From positions 4,680 to 68,679 of the forward strand of contig NZ_QGTJ01000005.1 of NCBI RefSeq assembly GCF_003182095.1: a stretch of 64,000 nucleotides of DNA, written 5' to 3'. This DNA comes from Plasticicumulans acidivorans. Lineage in GTDB: Bacteria; Pseudomonadota; Gammaproteobacteria; Competibacterales; Competibacteraceae. Shown here in pieces: positions 10,724-20,077 of the stretch (positions are counted from its first letter, which is position 1; the number at the start of each line of letters is the position of its first letter). The notes under the pieces are model-generated. The model was not told the DNA's origin and searched no databases. It was given only the letters and a program-made list of their open reading frames with translations. The translations under genes were made by a program, and so were the position numbers.

Positions 10724-11397
10724 TGCGCTGGGGGCTGTGGCTGGCAGCGCTGGCGCTGGCGCTGGTGGCGGCGATCGGTCTCGTCGGGCAGTTCGCCGGC
10801 GAGCGGCCGACCGCCGCCGGAACGAACCTGCCGTGGCAGAGCGACGTCGATGCACAGGGCCGGGTGTCGGTGTTCGGCTTTACGCTGGGCTCGACGACGC
10901 TGGGCGAGGTGCTGCCGCGGCTGGGCAGCGCCGTCGAACTGGCGATCTTCATTCAGCCCGACGGCCAGCGCACGCTGGAGGCGTATTTCCGCGAGGTCGA
11001 GCTCGGTGGCCTGACGGCCAAGCTGATCCTGCAGCTGCAGGCGTCACCGGAAACGTTCGAGACCTTGCTCACGCATGCCGATCCGAAGTCGGCCAAGCCG
11101 CAACCGTCGGGGGCGATGCAGGTGACGCCGTCGCCGCAGGATGACCACGTACTGCTCGGCCTGCCGGTCGCCGGTATTACCTATGCGCCCTCGGCACGGC
11201 TCGATATGGACACGTTGCGCCAGCGTTTCGGTGAGCCCGAACAGCGGCGTGTGCAGGGGGAGGAGGGCGAGCACTGGCTGTATCCGGCGCGCGGTATCGA
11301 CATTTGGCGGGCAGCGAGCGGTAAAACCGTGCTGCAGTATGTCAATCCGGCAGATTTCGCCCGCCTGCAGGCCTCTGGCGCCGCGTCGATACATTGA
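10723..11397 (+). CDS. Membrane-anchored protein of unknown function, coupled to hemB
   Basis: A 224-residue protein I do not recognise. Residues 3-25 (LWLAALALALVAAIGLVGQF) form one N-terminal transmembrane anchor or uncleaved signal, and the rest should face the periplasm. A conserved-looking segment, VFGFTLGSTTLGEVLPRLG, resembles a short substrate-handling motif seen in small periplasmic proteins, followed by AIFIQPDGQRTLEAYFREV. No cysteines or catalytic motif are obvious. Its ATG overlaps the hemB stop by one base, so it is translated with hemB; a link to haem synthesis is possible only by position. Confidence 0.7.
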
Positions 11398-11569
11398 ATG
11401 TTTTAGAAAAATCGTTTGTTGATATGGCGTGCTGTGTAGATCGACTGTTCTGGTCGACAGCTAGGCTGTTAAACACTGTCACCCTCGGCAAACGCCGCGT
11501 TTAACCGACATATGATGCAAATCACAGGGAAGCCAATCCTCCTCCGGGGCGGACTTTCTGGGGAGCAGG

Positions 11570-11656
11570 ATGAGCGGTCGAGCCCCGTTCCTCCTGGCGG
11601 TGTTGGCAGTATTGGGCGTGAGCTCACAGGATGAGAGCGCAGCGCCAAGTCGGTGA
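11570..11656 (+). CDS. Possible 28-residue leader peptide before the minor pilin operon
   Basis: ATG 11570 follows GGGGAG with a 4-base gap, a good ribosome site. It encodes 28 residues with a hydrophobic core (PFLLAVLAVLGVSS) and a short polar tail ending DESAAPSR. The stop at 11654-11656 lies eight bases before the fimT ATG, a spacing that fits translational coupling. It could be a genuine small membrane peptide, a leader controlling fimT translation, or chance. No homologue is known to me. Confidence 0.3.
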   Translation: MSGRAPFLLAVLAVLGVSSQDESAAPSR

Positions 11657-11664
11657 AGGCGGTT

Positions 11665-12222
11665 ATGAACATTCAAGATCGTTGCAGTATTCGTTCGCTG
11701 CGTGGTTTCACGCTCATCGAGCTGATGGTGACCCTCAGTGTGCTGGCGATCCTGACGACGCTGGGCGTGCCCTCGTTCATGGCCACCATTCGTGATAACC
11801 GGCTGGCCACGACTGCCAATGAGATGCTCACGGATCTCGCCTATGCTCGCAGCGAAGCCGTGACGCGTGGCGGCAGCGCAAGCCTCTGCGCCAGCAGTGA
11901 TGGCAGCCACTGCGCCACCAGCGGCAATTGGGAGCAGGGCTGGATCGTGTTTGCCGACAGCAATGGTGACGGTGTCGTCGATTCCGGCGACAGCGTGCTG
12001 CGCATTCACTCTGCACTGGCCGAGCCGCTCACCCTGCGTGCCGCGGCCGACTCGGCGATCCAGCGCAAAATCACTTTTGATGGCATGGGCCTGGCGCGCC
12101 GCAGTGCGGGACAGCTGAGTCTGTGTCAGGACAACGATGCAGAGCAGGGACGAGTCATCGATGTGGTTGCCGGTGGCAGTGCCATGGTGATGGCTCCGGG
12201 GACGGGATTCTCCTGCGAGTGA
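11665..12222 (+). CDS. fimT: Type IV pilus minor pseudopilin, FimT/GspH family
   Basis: A 185-residue prepilin. The N-terminus has a short basic leader (MNIQDRCSIRSLRG), the prepilin peptidase site G|FTLIELM with E5, and the hydrophobic helix VTLSVLAILTTLGVPSF. The GspH-type globular domain includes the usual WIVFADSNGDGVVDSG segment, an acidic loop common in FimT/FimU. Such minor pilins prime assembly and sit at the pilus tip with PilV, PilW, PilX and PilY1. Start: ATG 11665 follows AAGGCGG by a few bases; the GTG at 11653 overlaps the ribosome site of this start and is less likely. It opens the operon fimT-pilV-pilW-pilX-pilY1. FimU is an alternative name for this position. Confidence 0.88.
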   Translation: MNIQDRCSIRSLRGFTLIELMVTLSVLAILTTLGVPSFMATIRDNRLATTANEMLTDLAYARSEAVTRGGSASLCASSDGSHCATSGNWEQGWIVFADSNGDGVVDSGDSVLRIHSALAEPLTLRAAADSAIQRKITFDGMGLARRSAGQLSLCQDNDAEQGRVIDVVAGGSAMVMAPGTGFSCE

Positions 12223-12230
12223 GGTTTGTG

Positions 12231-12740
12231 ATGAGCTCGGGACAACGAGCTGAAGGATCGAGCCTGATCGAGGTGCTGGTGTCGATCGTGGTCGCCAGCG
12301 TCGGCCTGCTCGGTCTCGCCGCTCTGCATCTGCACGGCTTGCGTGTCGGGCAGACGGCTTATCAGCACGGCCAGGCGGTACTGCTGGCCGATGACATCCT
12401 CGAACGCATGCGTGCCAATGCCAACGTTGCCGCCGCCTACGTGGTGGACTTCGGCAGTGTCAGCGCCTCGACGCAGTGCGAGCAGGGCCCCAGCGACAGC
12501 AGTCCGCCGGCGGCGTGCTCGGAAAACGCAATGGCCACGTTCGACAAAGCGAGCTGGAAGAGCTCGCTGGCATCGAGCCTGCCGTCCGGCGACGGCAAGG
12601 TGACAGCAGTCGGTGCCCATGCCTACAGCGTGACGGTCTGCTGGGATGCCACGCATGCATCCGGCGAAACACTGACAGGAACTTGCGGTGCCACGGAGAG
12701 CAGCGGATGGTCGACTTTCACGATGACCTCGGAACTCTGA
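12231..12740 (+). CDS. pilV: Type IV pilus minor pilin PilV
   Basis: A 169-residue prepilin with the leader MSSGQRAEG, cleavage before SSLIEVLVS (E5 kept, but +1 is Ser rather than Phe), and the hydrophobic helix IVVASVGLLGLAALHLHGLR. This is followed by the PilV-type segment AVLLADDILERMRAN. PilV is one of the core minor pilins linking PilY1 to the fibre. ATG 12231 follows GAGG at 12221-12224; the frame stays open further upstream but overlaps fimT. The C-terminus contains three cysteines likely to form disulfides. Its end overlaps pilW by 34 bases. Confidence 0.85.
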   Translation: MSSGQRAEGSSLIEVLVSIVVASVGLLGLAALHLHGLRVGQTAYQHGQAVLLADDILERMRANANVAAAYVVDFGSVSASTQCEQGPSDSSPPAACSENAMATFDKASWKSSLASSLPSGDGKVTAVGAHAYSVTVCWDATHASGETLTGTCGATESSGWSTFTMTSEL

Positions 12741-13795
12741 AGTCGAGTCTGCGGCGCGCAGCAGGATTCACGCTCGTCGAATTCATGATTTCGTCGGCGC
12801 TCGGATTGGTGATCGTCGCCGGCGTACTGGCGTTGTTCATCGCCAATCGCGCCACCTACCGCCAGCAGGAGGCCTGGGGGCAGCTGCAGGAGAATGCCCG
12901 CGTCGTATTCGAGCTGATGAGCCGGGACGGCCGGCTGGCCGGATTCATGGGCTGCGCATCGGCCCAGCCATTCAGTGCACTCAATGCCACAAGTGACTAC
13001 ACGCTGGCGTTTTCGTCCGGAGCGATCGCTGATGGCGTCAATGCCAGCGGTGTAACCTGGTCGCCGGCGCTGCCGAGTGGCTATCCGACGATCTACAAAG
13101 GCACCGATACGCTCAACTTCCGCATGGCCTTGGCGGACAGTCTGGTGCGTATCACCACGCATGACATCTCCAGCGCAACGATGACCATCGACGGCGGTTC
13201 CGGGCTGCACGATGGCGATATTGCGCTGGCTTACACGCAGAGCTGCGGCCGCGCCGCCATTTTCCAGGTGGTCAGCACGAGTGCGGATGATCCGGGCAGT
13301 ACGTCTTCAGGCAGCGATACCGTCGTGCATGACACCTCCGCCGGTAGTCCGGGCAACGCGACCAAGTGTCTGGTGTATTCGACCGCGGCCAGCTGCCCGG
13401 CGACCGGGAACTTCACCGATGGCTGGATCGGTCGTCTGCTGACAGTCAGCTACTACATCGCTGCCGGGAGCACCGGGCGTCCTTCTCTGTACCGTCGGGA
13501 AGGCAGCGATACCCCGATGGAGCTGATACGCAACGTCGATGACCTGCAAGTGCTCTACGGCGTGCGTGAATCGGGCGGTGACTATGCGGCGCGTTACATG
13601 ACCGCGGCGGCCGTCGCCAGCGGTGATCGCTGGAGTGATGTGGTGAGCCTGCGTGTGGCGCTGACGCTGGAGAGCGTCGATGACCACATCGTCGATACCG
13701 CACAGAGCTACACGCTGGACGGCGTCGCCAGTAGCGATCACCGGCTGCGCCGCACCTTCAGCTCGACCATCGCCATCCGGAACCGCCTGCCATGA
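12707..13795 (+). CDS. pilW: Type IV pilus minor pilin PilW
   Basis: A 362-residue prepilin. The leader has basic residues (SSLRRAAG), then the peptidase site G|FTLVEFM with E5 and the helix ISSALGLVIVAGVLALFI. The globular part carries the PilW hallmarks ENARVVFELMSRDGRLAGFMGC and, near the C-terminus, a YYIAAGSTGRPSLYRRE strand set and LIRNVDDLQVLYGV. The start is ATG 12707 with GGAGAG upstream, inside the end of pilV; the longer frame from 12476 is a read of pilV in another frame. The stop overlaps the pilX start (ATGA), so pilW and pilX are translationally coupled. Confidence 0.9.
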   Translation: MVDFHDDLGTLKSSLRRAAGFTLVEFMISSALGLVIVAGVLALFIANRATYRQQEAWGQLQENARVVFELMSRDGRLAGFMGCASAQPFSALNATSDYTLAFSSGAIADGVNASGVTWSPALPSGYPTIYKGTDTLNFRMALADSLVRITTHDISSATMTIDGGSGLHDGDIALAYTQSCGRAAIFQVVSTSADDPGSTSSGSDTVVHDTSAGSPGNATKCLVYSTAASCPATGNFTDGWIGRLLTVSYYIAAGSTGRPSLYRREGSDTPMELIRNVDDLQVLYGVRESGGDYAARYMTAAAVASGDRWSDVVSLRVALTLESVDDHIVDTAQSYTLDGVASSDHRLRRTFSSTIAIRNRLP

Positions 13796-14298
13796 GACGC
13801 TGCCCGCCCCGTACCGAACGCGGTGTCGTGCTGATCATCACGCTGATCATCCTCGTCGTCGCTTCGCTGATCGCGTTGTCGGCACAGCGCAACGTGGCGC
13901 TCGAAGAACGCATGGCCGGCAACATGCTCGATCGCAATCTGGCGTTCCAGGCGGCCGAAGCGGCGCTGCGTGTCGGTGAAGCGGCCGTTTCGAGCAATAC
14001 CCTGTACGCCAGCGCGCCGGGTTGCGCCGCGACGGCAACCAGTTGCACCGACGGTTATTACGCAGCCGGCGCGGCGGACGACGTCCCGGTCTGGAAGCAC
14101 ATCAACTGGACCGCCGCCAACAGCGTTGCGGCACCCCTGAGCGTGCCCAGCGGCAGCGTCGATCTGCTGCAGGCCAACCCGCGCTACATCGTTGAACAGC
14201 TGGATGCCAGCACCCGCACCTTCCGCGTCACTGCCCGGGCGACCGGTGGTACGGCGGCGAGCGTGGTTGTGGTGCAGTCGGTCTACGTGCCGAAATGA
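13792..14298 (+). CDS. pilX: Type IV pilus minor pilin PilX
   Basis: A 168-residue protein: basic leader MRRCPPRTERG, then G|VVLIITLIILVVASLIAL and the PilX N-terminal block RNVALEERMAGNMLDRNLAFQAAEAALR. That block is diagnostic of the PilX family, whose members lack the usual Glu at +5. Two cysteines (GCAATATSC) may form a disulfide. In other species PilX works with PilV and PilW to initiate pilus assembly and present PilY1. It overlaps pilW by four bases and is followed 33 bases later by pilY1. Confidence 0.88.
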   Translation: MRRCPPRTERGVVLIITLIILVVASLIALSAQRNVALEERMAGNMLDRNLAFQAAEAALRVGEAAVSSNTLYASAPGCAATATSCTDGYYAAGAADDVPVWKHINWTAANSVAAPLSVPSGSVDLLQANPRYIVEQLDASTRTFRVTARATGGTAASVVVVQSVYVPK

Positions 14299-14331
14299 GC
14301 CGCGCCGCGCACGCGCGAAGGAGAGAGAGCC

Positions 14332-17300
14332 ATGTTGGAACAAGCCGCTGGCCGCGCATCCACGGTGTGGAAATGGCTGGCCTGTCTGCTGATGCTGATC
14401 GCGCTCGCCGCGGCGACCCGGGCGCCAGCGCTGGAGCTGGCACAATACCCGCTGTATCAGGCGCCGCCACGCAAGCCGATGGTCATGCTGACGATGTCGA
14501 AAGATCATCCGATCTTCTACAAAGCCTACGACGACTACTCCGACCTCGACAGCGACGGCATTGCCGACACCAGCTACAAGCACAGCATCGATTACTACGG
14601 CTATTTCGACAGCGGCAAGTGTTACACCTACTCCAGCGGCATATTCGTGCCGAGTGCGTTGAGCAGCAGTAAATACTGTTCGGGAGCCTGGAGCGGCAAC
14701 TTCCTCAACTGGGCGTCGATGGCGCGCATCGACATCACCCGCAAGGTGCTTTACGGCGGCTATCGCTCGACTGACTCGGCGGTCAGCACCGAGACGCAAT
14801 TGTCCTCGACGTCGAGCGCAGCTGCCCCGGTGACCACTACCACCAGTGGGCGCTGTGACAGTCGCAGCAGCCGTTACAACTGTCCTGCTTCAAGCACGGT
14901 GACGACTGGCTGCACCAGCGCACCGAGCTCGGCGGGTTCATGCACGGGGACGGTGACCACGACGAACGTGTCGTTGTGTGGTTACACAAGCTCGTCCTGC
15001 AGCTACACGAAGACAGTGACTTCGCAGACCACCACCTACGTCACTACAGCCAATGACGTGCTGGTGCCGGGTAAGGCGGTGATCGAACGCACTTACCTGC
15101 CCAACGATGCCCACAGCTGGGTCAAGGTTTACAGCGGCAGCGATATCGCACAGCTGACGCCGTTCTCGGTGAGCACGATCAGCTTGTGCAACACCACGGT
15201 CGACACGGCAGGCAACCTCTCACAGAACGTCACGGCGCCCCCCCTGCTGCGGGTCGCCAATGGCAATTACACGCTGTGGGCGGCGAACGAGCGCTGGCAG
15301 TGCCGCTGGAATGACGAAAAGAACACCGGCAGCAACGGCAACGGTGGCACGATCCCGGGGGCCTCTGACTACACCCCCGGCACGAGCAGCGGACTTGGTG
15401 ACAAGGACTACATCGTCCGTGTGCAGACCTGTGTCGAATCGCTGCTCGGCGATGAGAAATGCAAGCGCTATCCCAACGGCGACTACAAGCCTGTCGGGCT
15501 GCTGCAGGACTACGGCGACAGTGATCAGATGTATTTCGGTCTGCTGACGGGTTCGTATGGCGCGAACAAGTCCGGCGGTGTGCTGCGCAAGAACCTGTCG
15601 TCGTGGCGCGACGAAATCAATGCGACGACAGGGCAGTTCGTGACGCCGAGCAGTGGACAGGGCATCCAGCGGACCCTCAGCGCGCTGCGCATCTACGGCT
15701 ATCGGCATTCTGACGGGACCTATTTCGGTACCACCGGCTCGGATAACTGCAGCTGGGGCCTGAGTTCGTTCAGCAATGGGAATTGCTCGAACTGGGGTAA
15801 TCCGCAGGCCGAAGTGTTTCTTGAGGCACTGCGCTATCTCGGCGGCAAGAGTGCGACCGCGGCGTTCAATGTCGATGACTCCGGGCGCATCGCGGCGCTG
15901 CGCACGGCGACCTGGTCCGATGTCATCGGCTCCAGCGAAGCCAACCAGTGCTCGCCGCTCAGCGTGATTTCGTTCAACGCCAGTGCCTCGTCCTACGATG
16001 CGGACGAGCTCGGCGGTGCCAGCGGTGTCGGCCTGAGTTCACTCAACGCGACTACTGATGGCATTGGCAGCAGCGAAGGTATCACCGGCCACAACTATTT
16101 CATCGGTGAGAACGGTACCAACAACGATCAGCTCTGCACCGGTAAGTCGGTCAACGCACTCTCCGCGCTGCGTGGGCCGTGTCCGGATGCGCCGCGTCTG
16201 AGTGGTTCCTACCAGACGGCCGGGCTGGCCGCCTATGCCCATGCCCACGGCGTGCGCACGAACGGGCAGCAGGTCGACGTGTTCGGCGTGTCACTCGCGC
16301 CGGCTCCTGCCCAGGTGACTGTCCCGGTGCCGGGCAGCACCCGCACGGTGACGATCATGCCGGCCTGCAGGAACAATGGCGTCGGCGGTAACTGCGCGAT
16401 CGTCGAATTTCGCATCGTCAGCCAGGATCTCGCTGCCGGTACCGGCCGGTTGTACGTGAACTGGGAAGACAGCGAGCAGGGCGGAGACTACGACCAGGAC
16501 ATGTGGGGCGTCATCGATTACGCCCTGACCAGCAGCACGCTGTCGGTGACCACCGACGTGCGCATGGACTCGACTTCATCGGGTTATCTGATGGGGTTCG
16601 GCTACGTCGTCAGCGGTACGACACAGGACGGTTTCCACGCTCATTCCGGCATCAACAGCTTCAGCTATGCCGACCCGACGGGCGGCGTGCAGTGCAGTAA
16701 TTGCGTGCGCTCCGATGCGCCCAGTACCCGGGTGTTCACCATCGGCGACTCGGCCGCCGGTTTCCTGCAGACCCCGCTGGCGCTGGCGGCCAAATGGGGC
16801 GGATTCCGTGATCGCAACAGTAACGGCACACCGGACGCCGGCGAATGGGAAAACCACTTCTTCGACGTCAAGAACCCGGCGGACCTGGTCAGCGCACTGT
16901 CACAGGTATTCGCAACGGTCGCCTCGCAGTCGCCGTCATCGGCAGCCGTAGCGGCCAATGTGCGCACGCTGACCACGTCCTCGATGCTGTTCCAGTCGAC
17001 CTACGATCCCTCGGTGTGGACCGGCGAGATCAAGGCGTTTTCGCTCGATTCAGTATCCGGTGCGGTGTCCTCGCTGATCTGGAAGGCGAGTGACGGTGTA
17101 CCGGCGGCCAGTGCGCGCAGTATTTACACTTGGGTGCCAGCCAGTGGCGCGGGCACTGCGGCCGGGGCCGCGTTCCTGTGGAGCAATCTTAATGCCGCCC
17201 AGCAGACGGCGATCGGCAGCGAGTCAGTGCTCGATTACCTGCGCGGTGTGCGCACGCAGGAGGGCAGCAGCAGTGGCCAGTTCCGTGTGCGCGAGTCGTT

Positions 17301-18864
17301 GCTCGGGGATTTCGTCAACAGCGATCCGGTTTTCGTCGGTGCCGATGACGAGGGGTTCAGTGTATTGCCGGGCAGTGAGGGCAGCAGTTACGCCGCCTGG
17401 GTGGCCGCCAAGGACAGCCGCGCACAGATCCTGTTCGTCGGCGCCAATGACGGCATGCTGCACGCTTTCGACGCGGCCAGTGGTGCCGAGCGTTTCAGCT
17501 TCGTGCCGAATGGCGTGTATGCCAACCTGGCGCTGCTTTCCCAGCAGACCTACGGTCATCAGTACTACGTCGATGCCTCGCCGAGCGTGTCCGATGCCTA
17601 TCTCGGTGGGCACTGGAAGACGGTCCTGGTCGGCGCACTGGGCGCTGGCGGGCGCTCGGTGTTTGCGCTCGATGTGTCTGACCCGGCGGCGTTCGGTGCG
17701 GGGCAGGTGTTGTGGGAGTTCAGTGACGACGCGCTTGGTGTCGGCGTGCGCCGGGTCATCATTGCCCGCACCGCGAGTACGGCGCATCCCTGGGTGGCCA
17801 TTTTCGGCAACGGCTACAACAGTACGGGGACGGTGGCCAGCCTGTTCATCCTTGATCTCGCCAGCGGCGAGCGGGTGGCGCAGCTGACGCCGGACAGCGG
17901 TGCCAGCGGCGAGAACGGCATGGCGGTACCGCTGGCCTGGGACGCCAACGGTGACGGCATCGCTGACACCATTTACGTGGGCGACCTGCAGGGGCATTTG
18001 TGGAAGTTCGACATCTCGTCGAGCGACGCCGGAGCCTGGGGCAGTGCCTATCGGGCGGGTGGCTATGACGTGCCGCTGTTCACCGCGCGCGGTCCTGACG
18101 AGGAGGTGCAGGCGATCACCGCGCAGCCTGCGGCCGCGGTCGGCAGCGATGGCATCCTGCGGGTGTACTTCGGCACTGGCAAATACCTCGAAGCGATCGA
18201 CGCACAGGTGCTGGACGCCCCGTCCGTCGACAGCTTCTATGCCATCGACGATACCGGCTCGGCGCTGAACGTCACCGGAGCGCAGCGCGACACCGTGCTG
18301 CAGCGTCAGAGCATCATTGCGGAGTATCCGGCGGGCACCAACGGCAGTTATCCGCTGCGCGTGACCAGTGCCGTCAGCGATATGAGTACGGACGAGCGTG
18401 CCGCCGATCCGCGGGGCTGGTTCATGGATCTGGTCGAGCCGGACGGCAGCAAACACGGCGAGCGCATCGTCGAGGCACCGCTGGTCTACTTCGACCGGGT
18501 GATGTTCGTGACCATGCTGCCGACGGTCGGAGATGAATGTTCCGGCGGCGGTGATGGCTGGATCATGACGGTGATGGCCGATTCCGGCGATCGTGTCAGC
18601 CAGAGTACCTACGACCTCAACGGTGATGGCGCCTACAACGCAGGCGATGAAGTCACGGTGACGATCAACGGCAGCGAGCAGAGTGTCGCGGTCAGCGGCC
18701 TGAATCCGGGGCTCGGTGTCATTGGCGGCACGCCGACGCTGGTTGGCGGCAGCACCAGTGGTAGTGCCACGCTGTATGACACCGGTTCGAGCGGCGGTTT
18801 GTTCTCGATCGGTGTCCGCGGCGCTGAAACCGGTGGGCGGCGCTCCTGGTTGCAGCTGCAGTAA
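14332..18864 (+). CDS. pilY1: Type IV pilus tip adhesin PilY1/PilC
   Basis: A 1,510-residue secreted protein. Residues 12-33 form a signal sequence ending near ALEL. The N-terminal half resembles the PilY1 von Willebrand A-like region (PMVMLTMSKDHPIFYKAYDDYSD). It contains a Ser/Thr-rich insertion at about 150-240 with six cysteines (C175, 184, 194, 204, 216, 223). The C-terminal half (about 890-1500) is the PilY1 beta-propeller, with AAKDSRAQILFVGANDGMLHAFD-like blades and YVDASPSVSDAY. Acidic calcium-type loops occur at DLDSDGIAD (71-79), at DANGDGIAD (starting about 1204) and near the C-terminus (DLNGDGAYNAGDE). The start follows AAGGAGAG. It mediates surface adhesion and retraction control in other species. 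The operon lacks pilE downstream; aroE follows instead. Confidence 0.92.
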   Translation: MLEQAAGRASTVWKWLACLLMLIALAAATRAPALELAQYPLYQAPPRKPMVMLTMSKDHPIFYKAYDDYSDLDSDGIADTSYKHSIDYYGYFDSGKCYTYSSGIFVPSALSSSKYCSGAWSGNFLNWASMARIDITRKVLYGGYRSTDSAVSTETQLSSTSSAAAPVTTTTSGRCDSRSSRYNCPASSTVTTGCTSAPSSAGSCTGTVTTTNVSLCGYTSSSCSYTKTVTSQTTTYVTTANDVLVPGKAVIERTYLPNDAHSWVKVYSGSDIAQLTPFSVSTISLCNTTVDTAGNLSQNVTAPPLLRVANGNYTLWAANERWQCRWNDEKNTGSNGNGGTIPGASDYTPGTSSGLGDKDYIVRVQTCVESLLGDEKCKRYPNGDYKPVGLLQDYGDSDQMYFGLLTGSYGANKSGGVLRKNLSSWRDEINATTGQFVTPSSGQGIQRTLSALRIYGYRHSDGTYFGTTGSDNCSWGLSSFSNGNCSNWGNPQAEVFLEALRYLGGKSATAAFNVDDSGRIAALRTATWSDVIGSSEANQCSPLSVISFNASASSYDADELGGASGVGLSSLNATTDGIGSSEGITGHNYFIGENGTNNDQLCTGKSVNALSALRGPCPDAPRLSGSYQTAGLAAYAHAHGVRTNGQQVDVFGVSLAPAPAQVTVPVPGSTRTVTIMPACRNNGVGGNCAIVEFRIVSQDLAAGTGRLYVNWEDSEQGGDYDQDMWGVIDYALTSSTLSVTTDVRMDSTSSGYLMGFGYVVSGTTQDGFHAHSGINSFSYADPTGGVQCSNCVRSDAPSTRVFTIGDSAAGFLQTPLALAAKWGGFRDRNSNGTPDAGEWENHFFDVKNPADLVSALSQVFATVASQSPSSAAVAANVRTLTTSSMLFQSTYDPSVWTGEIKAFSLDSVSGAVSSLIWKASDGVPAASARSIYTWVPASGAGTAAGAAFLWSNLNAAQQTAIGSESVLDYLRGVRTQEGSSSGQFRVRESLLGDFVNSDPVFVGADDEGFSVLPGSEGSSYAAWVAAKDSRAQILFVGANDGMLHAFDAASGAERFSFVPNGVYANLALLSQQTYGHQYYVDASPSVSDAYLGGHWKTVLVGALGAGGRSVFALDVSDPAAFGAGQVLWEFSDDALGVGVRRVIIARTASTAHPWVAIFGNGYNSTGTVASLFILDLASGERVAQLTPDSGASGENGMAVPLAWDANGDGIADTIYVGDLQGHLWKFDISSSDAGAWGSAYRAGGYDVPLFTARGPDEEVQAITAQPAAAVGSDGILRVYFGTGKYLEAIDAQVLDAPSVDSFYAIDDTGSALNVTGAQRDTVLQRQSIIAEYPAGTNGSYPLRVTSAVSDMSTDERAADPRGWFMDLVEPDGSKHGERIVEAPLVYFDRVMFVTMLPTVGDECSGGGDGWIMTVMADSGDRVSQSTYDLNGDGAYNAGDEVTVTINGSEQSVAVSGLNPGLGVIGGTPTLVGGSTSGSATLYDTGSSGGLFSIGVRGAETGGRRSWLQLQ

Positions 18865-18888
18865 GCGTGTCGGCGAAAATGGGGGCTT

Positions 18889-18910
18889 GCGACCGGCGAT
18901 GGCCGGTCGC
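18889..18910. terminator. Inverted repeat after pilY1, weak terminator candidate
   Basis: GCGACCGGC (18889-18897) pairs perfectly with GCCGGTCGC (18902-18910) around a GATG loop, 24 bases after the pilY1 stop. No T run follows on either strand, so if it ends transcription it does so inefficiently or with Rho; it may instead protect the 3' end. Confidence 0.35.
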
Positions 18911-18951
18911 ATCGTTGCCCGGCATTTGCGCCAGTCCCCAGAGGCACGTTC

Positions 18952-19770
18952 ATGACAGACCGTTACGCCGTCGTCGGCAATCCGATCGCACACAGCAAGT
19001 CGCCGCGCATTCATGCGATGTTTGCGGAGCAGACCGGCGCAGACCTCGTCTACACCAGCGTCCTCGGCGAGGTTGGCCGCTTTGCCGAGACCGCCGAAGC
19101 CTTCCGTGCCGCCGGCGGGCGCGGACTCAACGTCACGGTGCCGTTCAAGCAGGATGCCTGGGTCTACGCCGATCGCCTGTCGGACCGCGGTGAGCTGGCC
19201 GGTGCGGTCAATACGCTGAGTTTCACCGCGCAGGGCATCATCGGCGACAACACCGATGGTGTCGGTCTGGTCCGTGATCTCGAAGTCAACCACGGCTGCA
19301 CGCTGGCCGGTCGGCGCATCCTGCTGCTGGGGGCTGGCGGGGCCGCGCGTGGTGTGCTGCAGCCACTGCTGCTGGCGGGGCCGGGCGCCGTCACGATCGC
19401 CAACCGTACTTTCGACCGAGCCGCCGAGCTGGCCATACGCTTCGGCGGTTTCGGTTACATCACCGCCAGCACGTACCACGAGCTCGCCGGCGAGCACTTC
19501 GATGTGGTGATCAACGCCACGGCGGCTGGTCTCGACGACAGCGTGCCGCCGCTGCCCGACACGGTGCTGGCCGATAACGCCTGGTGTTACGACCTGATGT
19601 ATGCCGACCAGCCGACCGCCTTCGTGCGCTGGGCACGGGCGCACGGCGCCGGGCATGCGCTGGACGGCCTCGGCATGCTGGTCGAGCAGGCGGCGGAGTC
19701 GTTTTTCATCTGGCGCGGCGTGCGGCCGGATACCGCGAGCGTCATGCAGGCACTGCGTGCCGCGCGCTGA
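18952..19770 (+). CDS. aroE: Shikimate dehydrogenase
   Basis: It reduces 3-dehydroshikimate to shikimate with NADPH in aromatic amino acid synthesis. The product is 272 residues, normal for AroE. Visible sites: the shikimate-binding SKSPRIH near the start, LNVTVPFK with catalytic K66, GAVNT with N87 and GDNTDG with catalytic D102, then the NADP-binding GAGGAARG at about 127-134 and NRTFDRA. The C-terminal GLGMLVEQAAESF matches the family's last helix. An AGAGGCACGTTC sequence precedes ATG 18952. It follows pilY1 by 87 bases with an inverted repeat between, so it is probably a separate unit. Confidence 0.96.
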   Translation: MTDRYAVVGNPIAHSKSPRIHAMFAEQTGADLVYTSVLGEVGRFAETAEAFRAAGGRGLNVTVPFKQDAWVYADRLSDRGELAGAVNTLSFTAQGIIGDNTDGVGLVRDLEVNHGCTLAGRRILLLGAGGAARGVLQPLLLAGPGAVTIANRTFDRAAELAIRFGGFGYITASTYHELAGEHFDVVINATAAGLDDSVPPLPDTVLADNAWCYDLMYADQPTAFVRWARAHGAGHALDGLGMLVEQAAESFFIWRGVRPDTASVMQALRAAR

Positions 19771-19774
19771 GTCC

Positions 19775-20077
19775 CTACTGGCTGCTCAGCGCGCGCTCGT
19801 ATTCCTCACGATCGAGGCGGCCGTCATGATTGAGGTCGGCCTGCTCGAAATTGAGGATGCCCATGTCACGGGCTTCCTCCGGCGAGATCGAGCCGTCGTG
19901 GTTCTTGTCGGCGGTTTCGAAGCTCATGTCGGGCGGTGGCGGGGCGTATTCGCGCTGTTCGACCTTTTCACCGACCTTCTGGCCGTTGACGTATTCGTTG
20001 GTGATGACGGTCTCGGTGGCGGCAAACGCGACGCCGGAGGTGGCCGCGAGTGCGAAAGCAAGCACGATGCTGCGCAT
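19775..20077 (-). CDS. Periplasmic EF-hand calcium-binding protein
   Basis: A 100-residue secreted protein. Residues 1-20 form a clean signal peptide (IVLAFALAATSGVAFAA). Two canonical EF-hand loops follow: D57-E68 (DKNHDGSISPEE) and D81-E92 (DLNHDGRLDREE). Between them and the signal is a linker with PPPP. A strong AAGGAG lies seven bases before ATG. Its role is unknown; small two-EF-hand periplasmic proteins are thought to buffer or sense calcium. It is convergent with aroE (stops four bases apart) and transcribed toward it. Confidence 0.82.
   Translation of the reverse strand: MRSIVLAFALAATSGVAFAATETVITNEYVNGQKVGEKVEQREYAPPPPDMSFETADKNHDGSISPEEARDMGILNFEQADLNHDGRLDREEYERALSSQ

Noticed and set aside
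17224-19656. 810-codon minus-strand frame
   Set aside because: Spans the end of pilY1 and most of aroE antisense; no start signal and no domain.
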